Positions 33,401-45,400 of a stretch of 64,000 bases of DNA are shown here, piece after piece (position 1 is the first letter of the stretch; each line of letters opens with the position of its first letter). Source of the DNA: Aurelia coerulea (taxonomy: Eukaryota > Cnidaria > Scyphozoa > Semaeostomeae > Ulmaridae); NCBI GenBank assembly GCA_039566865.1, contig CM076949.1:19878501-19942500 (forward strand). The letters run 5' to 3'. Position numbers and translations under genes: made by a program. Below the pieces are notes generated by a model. It searched no databases, was not told the DNA's origin, and saw only the letters and a program-made list of their open reading frames with translations.

Positions 33401-36400
33401 CTATGGTAACCAGAGCGATATCAACCAGGTCAGAAAAAATACAGGCAAACAGAGAATTCAGGTAATAACACACACACAGGAATGTGATCAGAAAATCTCA
33501 GTGAAAGAAATATCAAATAACGATTCTCTTGCTGATAAAACACATTAAAATACAAACCTATCAGGTGCAAAATTCGCATTTGAAATAATTTTATTAGCAA
33601 TGGATCCTTGACCAAGCTTAAAACTTGCGTTTAAATCCATTTCTGTACCAAGAGATTCCTGCAGTTCAATGATATCGATTCCTCCCCTGCTGTGACGTAT
33701 CAGTTCTTCACTCATACTGCTACTCATGCTTGCACTCAGGCCTAAAAGATATTGACAGAATAATTTCATGGATACAGTAAAAACCCGCACATAAGAACCT
33801 TCATCTATTAAGAACCTACAACCTGAAATAATATATTTTTGTACCCAATAAATAAGAACCATTTCAGGTTCTTAATAAAGTGTTTTATTCATTCATTGGG
33901 AAATAAATGCAATATGTTTGCCAATCAACCTCTTTCGTGAAGTCCAAAACATTACTTACAGAACTGTGATAGGGAGGGCCTGCAGGGGTGAACTGGGTAA
34001 GCTAGGGTTGAAGTGGATAGGGCCAAGAATGTAAATAAATTTGGCTAAGATTTAGATTCACACATTTTCCTATGTTAAGAACCTACACCCTGATTACTGG
34101 ATGTGCCTCATAGCATAAGAACCTAAACAGGCTGAGTTCAAAATCAAAATCTTATGTGAGGGTTTTTAATGTACAGCAACAGCAAATTTTGTAAAACAAA
34201 AGATTCCGGTTTCCAAAGGCACAAAGCGTTTTGCCTATCTGAAGAATAGATTTCACACTTCTGAGTGCATTCAATCGAATCAAAATAAACCGAGAAAGCA
34301 AAACACTATGGTCGGCTGCGATGAAGGTGTCAAATCTATTCTTGAGGCTGTTAAATCGCTTTGTCTTAAACAGAACTGTATTCTTTGTTTACAAAATTCA
34401 CCCTCCCTCATGGATATAGGGTGCTGTTATGTGCAGCGCGTGTGGGCACATTTTAGTGTACAATTTATCTTACCATACATAGGTACTTTGTAGATTCTCT
34501 AAAACAGGCACTTCTTCGCCAGCATAAAGAAACCAAAATATGGACACTGTTTCGAATAATAATGCATTCTGCAAACTATGTATGTATGCATGTACAAATT
34601 TGCCACTAAATAATAAACGAATATCTGCAATATTTCAAAACCTAAAATTAGATAAAATACAATCTTAATACAAGTTAAATAAATACTTATGAAAAACCCC
34701 TCAATTGTAGTGGCCGGTATAGCATAAAAAGCTCCAATCGACCTGATTTCCATAATGGTCCCCTTAGGGGTGAATGGTCCCCTCAGAATTCAGCTTGAAA
34801 CATTAGTCTGACCCCGATCCCAAAAAGAGGGTTAATCCTCCCATTTTTGGGGATCAGTCCCAACAGCAATTCGTGCATACTTGTATGTTCCAGCCTCCAG
34901 ATGTGGTTTTCTTACAACAATGATTGGTCCATAGCTCCCAATTTTCTAAAACCCCTGCAAATATATTTATACAACGCTATGTTCTGAAGTGAGCTACTCA
35001 GAATTTTATTATGCTAGATCCTTGATGTGTTTTGGACATTGTCTGACAAAAGCGTTTAACAAGTTTAGTCTCTGTCCTTGCTTTCAAGACTATCTGTTGT
35101 GCCACGTTTTGAGCAGTTAGAAGACAATGCTTACTTTCTTCGCAATTCACACTGTATGCTCTACCACGCATTCTCTGCCCTGTTGATATACATCCAGATA
35201 TGCCAAAAGGATTGCTTTTTAGATTCGATTTTATCCATTTGTACATTTTTCGAACTGAGAATGTCCTCGATATCTGGAAAAACAATGATTGTTTTGGATA
35301 TTATGTGACATGTAAAGAAATTTAAGCCTGGTTTGGCTAGCATTTAGGTATAATTCTTAAAGCCACAATCTAGTTCGCTTTGTAACCACAGTAATCATTA
35401 CATTGATGAATGTAAACAGAGAAATCTTTGGAGGACAAAGGCTATGAGTAGAGATTTTGAAGGTATTACAGAAAAATGAAATAAATGGCTGTAGTTCTTC
35501 TCTTGGCTGTAATGAGTCGCCGAATTATTGAGTACGTTTATTTTGGTCAAAGCAAAAACTTGAAATGCCAATTTAATGAGCAATTTCAAACCATTATCCA
35601 TCGATTCTTTTTCGCAAATTATCCCTATGATCATGGTGAAGGTGAAGGTGAAGTTGCCTTTTCAGCGCCAAGCGTTGGGATCGCAGAAATAGAGCAGAAC
35701 TAAACGATTCCGCGACCCCTTGTCATGACGCTCAAGTAGTGGGGTCCTACCGGGTATCGAACCCACTCCGCCGCCTGACTGTTCTGGCTGCCAAGTCAGA
35801 GGATTACACCACTGCGCAAAACACCTTCACCACTGCGCCACAATCATGGCCTCGTATGATCCCACCCACATACTATGCTTTTCGCAATGACAAAGGTGGA
35901 GCTAGTGAGATAAGAGAAATGACAGGCCTGACAGTAGATATCTGAAAGTTTCTTTCTACTTCTATTTCACTTTTTTTCAGATGCTCAAGTTATCATATTT
36001 TGTCCATACAGCTAGGTACATAACAATTTCCCATTTCCCTTCCGATCCAAACAAGCACCAGATTTTCAAAAGCTGCAGACACTGCTAGACAAATAAACAA
36101 CAATAAAATGAAGGTTATCACCTTTGAAAACCCTGATTTTGGAGATTGAGATTGTCTTGAAGCAAGGTCGTCAATGGTTCGAACTTCCCTGTAACCAAAT
36201 AAAATGTAGAATAAACATTGAAACGTCTTTGCATTAAAGAGGTGAGTGGCCGAGCGGCTCATACAGTTTCCGTCAGGTGACTGAAGTTAAGCTCGGTCGA
36301 GTGAGGTCAAACTCCGGATGGGTGACCTATCGGAGGGCTGACCTCGCAACTCACCATGCCTAGATGCGGCATGCATACTGGGCTTAAATTACCTTTAAGT

Positions 36401-39400
36401 AGCTAGAAATACTTCCAGCCCACTCAAAATAAATTATTGAGCACAACGTCTAAAACTTAGACGGAAATGCCTAAGATTATTGTCAGATAACACTTTAGAC
36501 TTGTTGAGAATACCGAGGACTGTCCCTGTTGTCCAGGCCTCTTGTTATGTTGGTAAAGTTCAAAGCAAATCAACAGCCGGGAAACCTATTGCCATGCGCA
36601 CGAATCTCTTAGCTTCTTCGCTAATACTTGTTTGGATTTTGGATTGTGGTTGGAACTCCGCCTCTCCACCCGCATTCTTTCCATAAACCAAACATTCCTT
36701 CTGCGCATCATCACAGGTTTCCTTTTCAGGGAATAACGGTTTGCTTTGAACTTTTATGATTCGTCTCCCCAGCTTCAATAAGGTTTAAATTGCATCGATT
36801 TTCTTCCAAAGTTAAATAAGCAGCTCATATATAAAAATGTAAGAGGTACATATTGTGATCAAGGTTTGCTTCTTGGAGGATCATCATGCTCGCTTTAGTT
36901 TTTGCAGCTGAAACATTGGAAGGATATAATCAAACTTTGAGTTCCCTTTGAAGTATGCTCAAAAATAATTCCAAGGCATAACACCAGAAAGGATGATCAA
37001 TGTTAGTGAAGTAAAATTTTCATCTAGTTAGGCTTTCCACTACAAACTAATTGTATTTCATTCAAATCGATGCAGAATTAATGGCACTACGTTTTGGCAA
37101 ACTCCGATACATCACTGTTAAATACGGGCTGTACGACTTCAACACTAACGAGAACTGGTAGACCACTACCTCAGTTGGTAGACTAATAACATAAAAAGCA
37201 ATCAAGGACGGCACCACGGGGTGTACTCCCGGGGGGGGGTACTCCCATACTTGACCTGACAGGATGTGCCGCTCGACAGGGTGTCCTTTTGCGGTAAAAA
37301 TTATGCGACAGGGTGTCCTTTTCTAATGAAAATTATGCGACAGGGTATTATAATAGGTAGAAAAATTATGCGACAGGGTATCACAAGCAAAAATTGCGTT
37401 CTAAACCGTATTTGAGAGGCAAAATTTTTATGCGACAGGGTATACTTTTGGCCTATTTTTTATGCAACAGGGTGCAGAGTGTGGAGAAGTTTTCCGCACA
37501 CCCCCGTCACTTCCCTAGTCAAGTACCCCCCAGGGGTGGACTGGGGTGGACATGTCAATCCCACTTTCCTAAGGTCGGTATTAAGCAAAAACGATATAAA
37601 TAGCATTAGGTATACCTTCTGGCAATCAATTCTATCTCCTGTCCAGAATGGCCACTTCTTCAGGGCTGGCCAGCCCCTGAAAGCCATGTCAATGGATTCG
37701 AATCTTCACTGCGCAATTTTCCCCAAAAAGTTTTACGTTTACCTAGGTTTACTTTTCCCCCTTTTCTAATTCTGCCCTTCCTACACAAACTAGATCGTAA
37801 CGTACCTTCCATCAGTCCCCGAAACAATCAAACTGAGCGCTCTAACAGCTTCAACAGTAAGTGCACTGTCACCTTCTGCGCCCATTCCGTATGCATCTAC
37901 ATAGAAACAGAGGAAATAAATCACATGAAAAACAAAGGATTGACTGACTCAGCCAGGAAAGGCCTACAACAAAACTTGTGATTCTCACGGAGGATTGCTA
38001 CATACTCTATATGTACAGATTAAACCCAAATAAACGAAACTGAGGATTAAGAACCATCAGGCTGATTTGTGGCCACTTAAGAATCTTTTATATAAGAGCC
38101 ATTACATAAATGTAAACAAGCCTCTTCAGCCTGTATAGGAGATCACAGGTATTCATACTGGATAAGCAATGAGTTGGAAAACAGGAGATGGCAATTAGCA
38201 CGTTAAACAACAGCTCGTGAGAAATGCTTCATCTACATCTTAGGCGCGTCAAACAGGCAAGTTTTATTTTCAACTTTTCAATACCTAAATATTGCGATAG
38301 AGGGTTGCGTGGCATCTAGAGATTTAAGTTTGCCTTCCGAGGTAATCAGGTTCCACTTTGGAGGGAAGATAACAAAAACATTTCCACAGGAAATCTCCAA
38401 ACAGAGTAATGTTTTGGGACCACCAGTAGATTTCATCTACTAAGTCAATGGACACAAATAACAACGACACACTTCTACCAGAAATGATAGAGAACGATAC
38501 AAAGGACTTAAAACATACCTGGTTCAACCAGTAACTCCAAAATCTCCATCAAATTGTTGTGTATGAAATTCATTTGAGCGTGTTCATCGAGCGTCTACAA
38601 AAAGATACATACAAGTAATAGCACGGTTTACTTTAGAAAATGTGTGCGAAACCTATTCTCTTTCGACGAAAAGAATAGTCGAAACTTTGATCCTGTTTCA
38701 TGAACCATATGAATGAAGATTTTAACTACGTTCACACGAGACTAGCACAATTTGAAAACGGCATAGAAATGCTATGAGAAGGCCGCTCGTTCAGACGAAA
38801 TTGGCAAATTTTTGCCAGCACAATTTGAAACCAGCAGAATTTTAAAACGGGACTTTAACCGGCACAATTTGAGAACGGCATCAGATTTAAAATCGAAACG
38901 CTGAGAACGGAGCAACTTTTGACGTTTTTGGAACGAGACTGATCAATTCTTTAGACGTATGTACATAGATTCCCTTGGCGCTAAATTCTCTTCGTTGGGG
39001 AGATCTTAATGACTTTGTTACTGTCAAATTTCCCATCACTTTCAAATTGTGCCTGTATCGTGTGAGCGCCAGCTAAAACTCTGATATCGTCAGATATTTT
39101 GCCATTTTCTAATTGTGGCGGTGTTATAGTGTGTACGAAGTCTTATTCCAACCAAACATGCTCTCATGACGTAGCCTAAAGCAATTGACTTTTAAATAGG
39201 ATCAAAAACGTTCCGGTGTTTGCTGGAACTCAACATGCTAGTAGCTCTGCATTTCTGCATAAAAATCAACAAACACGGTCTCATTCAAAGATGAAACAGC
39301 GACATCACATGGGCAAATTCATTCACTATATTCGGTCGTTTCCTTCTAAAATTACATGAAATTTTAAAACAACAAAGTAAGTAAAACATTTCCCATATTT

Positions 39401-42400
39401 CAAGAAGCGTTCAGGCCAAAATTAAAATTCAAAGCGAATAGTCATTTGAGTAGATTATACCCAAAATGAAGCGATAATCTTGAAAGAAAATTCGATATTT
39501 GCCTCAGCTGGGCTTTCAACTTATTCATTTCAGTTTGTTTATTCATTTTGCTGCATCAAAACGTATTTTCAAGTTTACTGTTCAAGAATTTCCTAAACTA
39601 GCAATAACAATAGTCAGGGAGTGCTGCATACTGTGTTTACTCGCAAGATGTTAGATTTACAACGTCATTCCTTGTATTCGTTCAACATTTTTAATCTGAC
39701 TTGCTATTTTCTCTCAACCATCCAATTCAACGAGCGATGCTGAGACTTATGTAATGAGTCTAACAACATGTATGAAAATGTCGTTCGATTCAGATAATCT
39801 TGGGCCATAATAATTTTGTAGCGGATCAAGACTGTAGCGGTAGTGTGTAAGCATGGTCTGAGAGGGTCGATCGAATTGCTAAGATTTTCAGAAGTTGCTT
39901 CTAAGAAAAATTGTCCTTGACATTAACCGGTTGAACTACCAGTCTTGGTGTATAACAGCTCAACTTGGGGAATGACACAAAAAGATACAAAATGTCTTGA
40001 TGCTTTTCACAGACAGCAACCGAGACAGCTAGTATGAAAAAGATACCCCAATAAGATTTCCAATCAAAACTTGTATAAAAGATACGAAGAACGACCAATT
40101 TCGATAGATATCCTGAAAAGCAGGTGGCGGTTGCTTAGTCATATAGTACGCTTAACTGATGAGACGCCAGCAGTAAAGGCGATGAAATTCTACTTCGAAA
40201 GATCAGAAAAAGGGTTCAGAGGCAGACCTCAAGGAAGTATCGTAATAACATTAAACGAGGACACCACCAGAGCGAGATCAATGAAAAGAGACTTTCCAAT
40301 ACCAACAATGAAAGAAAGAGGAAGATTTTGAACAGATAAGATCAACGGTTTGCTTCAAAATCGTGCTGCTAGAATCATAACAAATAGCAGCTTTGATACC
40401 CCCAAGCAGACTACTTATTGAGAAGTTGGGCTGGACGACCATCGAAGAACTTATTGGTGTTGAGTCTAAAACGATGGTCTTCAAGTCGCTCAATGATTTG
40501 GCCCCACAATACCTGTGTAACCCGTAACCTTTTTATCAAAAACTCAACAAGCTCCTCCCGCAGCCACAGGAACACTGAGACTGATTTAAGGTTGCCAAAA
40601 AAAGTCAGCAAATGGGCAAAAATGCTTTTCTTTACGGGGAGCTAAACTATGGAATAGCCTCCCAGCTGAGTCTAAGACGGCATCCCCCCTGAATGGTTTT
40701 AAAAAATCAATAAAGGGTTAATTTTTCTTTCTATTGCAAATATTGTACAATTGTAAATAGGCTTTTAAAATTTTGATTTTTTAACGATAGGGTACTTTTA
40801 ACTGTATATTGTAATGAAGTTTTATCGGAGGGACCCTTGAAAAACAGCTTCTGCTGAAGGGATGAAAATATGAAAATATGAAATAGCACGGGACCGCAAA
40901 AATTGGAGAAGGATCTCAGAAATAGTTGCAGGCAGAGCAGCAGAAGCAGAAACCACATGAAATTTTCATGCAGTGTGCGTGACTACAACTATATACGTGC
41001 AACTATATACGTGTATATATATATTAACCGGTGTGACAACCATCACTTATCGTGTATTGAATTTTCAAATCTGGATCAGCCTTTATCGTCTATTTTTCAA
41101 AACGGTGCATGATTCACGATTACTCTTTTTTAAAAACATCCAAACTGTTTTCAACTCAAAAAGATTTCAAAACAGATGCCCATCAAAATCGGCGACACGA
41201 ATCAGATTATTTTCATTTACAACATGAAAGTATTAGCGTTTAAAAGCTAAAATGTCATTTTTTAGGATTACAGGCTAAATCACGATTACAATTACATGAA
41301 AATATCGTAATCGCGTAGAGGGAGTCTCTCTACCAAACTTAAAATATTTCATTTTTAATTGGCTGATTTCGTGTAAACTTCTGTAACAGTAATCAGTGAT
41401 GAATATTTCATTGTTGTTTATCCTGTTTCTAACGACAAACGCATAAATAAATAAATGTTTCACAGATGGGAATAACTGTTTAGATATAAAAAAGATTTAT
41501 AAAGACGAGATAGGCATGAAAAATTGAGTGGCTTGGATCAAGGCGGCTTCTTCTAAACTGAAATGAATTACACGGGGTAAGACGTTTTGCGCATATTTAA
41601 TGATTTATGTATTTTTAGCTTACGTAAATTCACTCTAGTTGAGTAAATATAAAAGAAGGTACACAGGGTGTCCCCAAAAAATGGTGCCCCGTTGGCCTGA
41701 AGATTGCGACAAAACGGCAAAAGATTCTCGCCAAACTTTTGCATGATAGTGCTCTTCAGATGCTCAATTAAAGTTTGCTACCATCCCCATGAAAATCCGT
41801 TGAAAAATGATGGAGCTATGACCTTCAGGAGACCAAATTTGCCCGATCACTGAAACCAGCGGTCGGCCATTTTGCCTTATTATTTTGCAGCGATAAATAG
41901 CTTCATGAATTGAAAATGAAACAGCAGCCTCCATTGTCGTAGCTCTCATGAAAATCCTCGGAGAGTTCCACTATTTCTGACCTCACAGAAATTATTTCTT
42001 ACCTCACGTCAAGATACTTATCACTGCAAAATAGTAAGACAAAATAGCCGACCGCTGGTTTCAGTCATCAGGCAAATTTTGTCTTCTGAAGGTCATAGCT
42101 CCATCATTCTTCAGCGGATGCTTACGGGGATGGTAGCAAACTTTACTTAATTATCTAAAGAGCAACATCATGCAAAATTTTGGCGAGAATCTTTTGCCGT
42201 TTTGTCGCAATCTTCAGGCAAACGGGCACATTTTTTTGGGACACCCTATATAAGTTTGAGAGCCTGTAGCTAACATACCATTTTTCAAATTCCTATAAAT
42301 CTATGATACCTGTGTAGCTAACATGCATACTTATATACCGGGTGAGTAAAAAAAAGTGTACACGTTTGGCGGGCTGTGGAATAAAAAGTATGGGGCCGAT

Positions 42401-45400
42401 ATTCAAAATCAAGATGTTAATCTATCAGACAAAGGTTAACTTAAATGAGAACATTTCATTTGGTAAATCACTCATCTGTAAGACCCAAAAATTAGAAAAA
42501 TGCCTTTAAGGGGTTTGTGTGGGAACAGAAAATTCCACCTTCAATTCTGGTCCATGATTTACGTGCTATTGAAATCGAAATTCTATTTCTGAAACTGACT
42601 ATTGAATTTAATTCAAATTTCATTGCCCAATAAATCATGGGCCAGAATGGAATATGGAATTCTCGATTCCTATATAAACCCCTTACAGGCATTTTTCTAA
42701 TATATTGGTTTTAAAGAAGAGAGATTTTACCAAATAAAATTTTCTCATCTAAGTTATCTCTTGTACTGTGAGAACGATTAGACAGCTTTTAATAAAAATA
42801 ACTTTTCTTATCTAATATGATATTATGGCTCCCTAAGTATTGTCAGCTGATGGTATCTGATGAATTGTTTGAGAGCTACATGCTTACAAACTTCTATACA
42901 ATCGGTTTTACTCAGCCAGTAGACTTCCCCATGTCTATTTCGTCAACTGTACTAAGTCTGTCTGAAAGTAAAATATAGATTTGGGGTATTCAGCCAGTAG
43001 AGATCAAGACATTTTCCATTCAAGACTGCGTTCAAATGATACCGGCACCATTTGAAAACAGCATGAAGTTCTTACAGCTAGGGACCTCTGTGCAGACGAA
43101 AACGGCACATTCTTTGCTGACATGATTTGAAAAAAGGGACTCAAAGCGGCACAATTTGACAACGCCGTCGTGTGAAGATTAGAACATAATGAGAACGGAA
43201 CATTTTTCAACGCTTTCAAAACGTGACTGATTGATTTTTTAGATAAAATTTCTTTATCGTCAAACTTCAGCCTCTTTGTTATAGACACTGCAAAGCGACT
43301 GATTGGTACCGTCAAATTTTCTATCATTTTCAAATTGTTCCGGCATAGTGTGAAAACTAGCTGCAGCTTTGGTACTGTCACATTATTGCCATTTTCAAAG
43401 TGTGGCGGCATCATGGGCATCATGCAAACGTACTCAAAGATATCATGTGGAATTAATTCTTCCTTGATTCCCTGTGATAATACAGATCTTATTTTACCAT
43501 CTATTAAATGTAGCATCATCGCATATAGAAGCACACTATGCTTGTTAATAGCATCATTTTAAGTAGACATAGCACCAAAAGCGAGCAGTATAGCACCAAA
43601 AGCGTTTGAAAATTATTTCACAAGGAACAGCCACAAAAAGAATACCCGCAAAAACAACAAAAGCGTGGTCATTCCAAAAGTTAGGACAGAAACTGGACGC
43701 AAAACCTTCGCGTTTCAAGGAGCAAAAATATTTAACAATCTGCCTAATAACTTACAAACTGAAACATCATTGTTGAAATTTAAAGCATCCAGCAAGGACA
43801 CAAACCTAGACTTTTAGCCATTTATCAATTGTAATTTTAATCTTGCTTCTTGTAAATTTTTAACTTTATTCTTGTAGATATCAACTTTTAGTTTGTAAAA
43901 TACAGGTCTTTGATTGATAACAGTAATCGTATTTACTGAACAAATTAACCTGTATAAATATGAGAGATTATGATTATTATTATTATTATTATTATATTAT
44001 ACATAGAGCGAAAACCTGATAATTCATCAGCAAAATCTCCGTAACACACAGTTTGATAAAAAGTAGTAAAAACAGGGGCTATTTATTAAAAAAACAATAG
44101 CCAACCATGCAACAATTTGGAATTAAATGCTATTAGCCTTCACGTAAATTTGATCTTATGGCTAAAACTTGACAGACATACCTTAGCACCCACACCGGCT
44201 CTTCCCTCTAATTCAGGCGATCTTGCTCTCGATGGCCATCTGGTTATCACATTAAGAAAATTACTGATCTGCAATGTTTAAAGACCCTCTGCTAACCATG
44301 AGACCTTGCACGTTGTTGCATACTGTAAATGACATTATTAGAAGCGAAACAGCTACCACAATGTACAAATCGCTAAATGGTCTGGTCCCGGAGTACCTTT
44401 CAGATTTGTTCGACAAAAATTCTACTCGAAATGTCGGAAAACTGAGAAACACCGATACTGATCTCTCGTTACCATTACGAAAAACTAACAATGGGCAGAG
44501 GGCTATATCTTTTCGTGGACCTGAGCTTTGGAATCAACTTGAACCTGATGCTAAACAGGCACCCTCCCTTGCCACTTTTAAGAGAAGAACAAAAACTAGC
44601 CATAACGAGAATTCTCCTTTTTGTTAATTATTATACAGTGATCTTTTAAATTAGTAAATGTTTTGCCACGGCCCCCTGAAAAGCAGTTGTTATGGATTGA
44701 CGGGGCTACCGTGCCTAAATAGATAAAAATGAAATAATGAATGAATGCTACCCCATAATGCACCGCGAAAGAACTTTCAAATTACCTGATAGTCTGCGAA
44801 GCTACAATGCCTGCCAAAAGTCCAGGTTGGAACACATAGGCCATTTCTTAATAATCCCCATTTCTGACTATAACGATTAGGTTTAAACACCCTCTCGCCC
44901 CCGAAACAATGCTAACATGCAAGGTTATTGTTCTAACATTGCATCAGAGTCACGAATCGTCCTGTCATCCTCATTTCATTATCACAGAACAAAATTGATC
45001 TGAGGGAGGGGAAATCGCAACACAATGCAAAATAGCAAAGGTGCTCCAAGACTTTTGGCAGGCATTGTAGGCCAGTGTTAGACTTATTCGATTGGTCCTC
45101 AGCACAAAATACTATGTTGTTGTTATAGTAATAATTTAGTTCAATATGTTGCTGTTGTTGCAATGACTGGGACTCTGTATTGAGTCTAGACCAGTGTTTT
45201 GTTTCTAGATCACTCATTCCATAACGAGTGAAAATTCAAGTTGCAATTGATACAGAGAAGAAAATGGCTCGTCTAAGATTCGCAGAGGAAAGCAGAGTGG
45301 TATTATTTGCGTTCTTTTTCGAGCCATACAGGAGAACTGTAGACATTTACCATCGCCATTGCTCAGCTTGTGTTTGTGTTTGTGCGGTGAGCAAAGCCTA

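Noticed and set aside
33545..33862. 105-codon ORF as a gene of its own
   Set aside because: Only 33558-33741 is real, as a TBCCD1 exon; the rest reads into introns and a MITE.
35993..36262. Possible membrane protein with a hydrophobic helix (FILLLFICLAVSAAF)
   Set aside because: The helix is intron read-through after the donor at 36121; only 36122-36188 is coding.
36241..36340. 5S rRNA gene
   Set aside because: Only the internal promoter resembles 5S; the 5' third differs and the sequence continues into a SINE body.
43004..43534. 176-codon minus-strand ORF, longest of the window
   Set aside because: It overlaps the inverted-repeat element 43013-43425; the peptide matches nothing known to me and repeats the element's words.
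44274..44627. 117-codon ORF as a host gene
   Set aside because: YKSLNGLVPEYLSDLF and FRGPELWNQL mark it as a LINE ORF2 tail.
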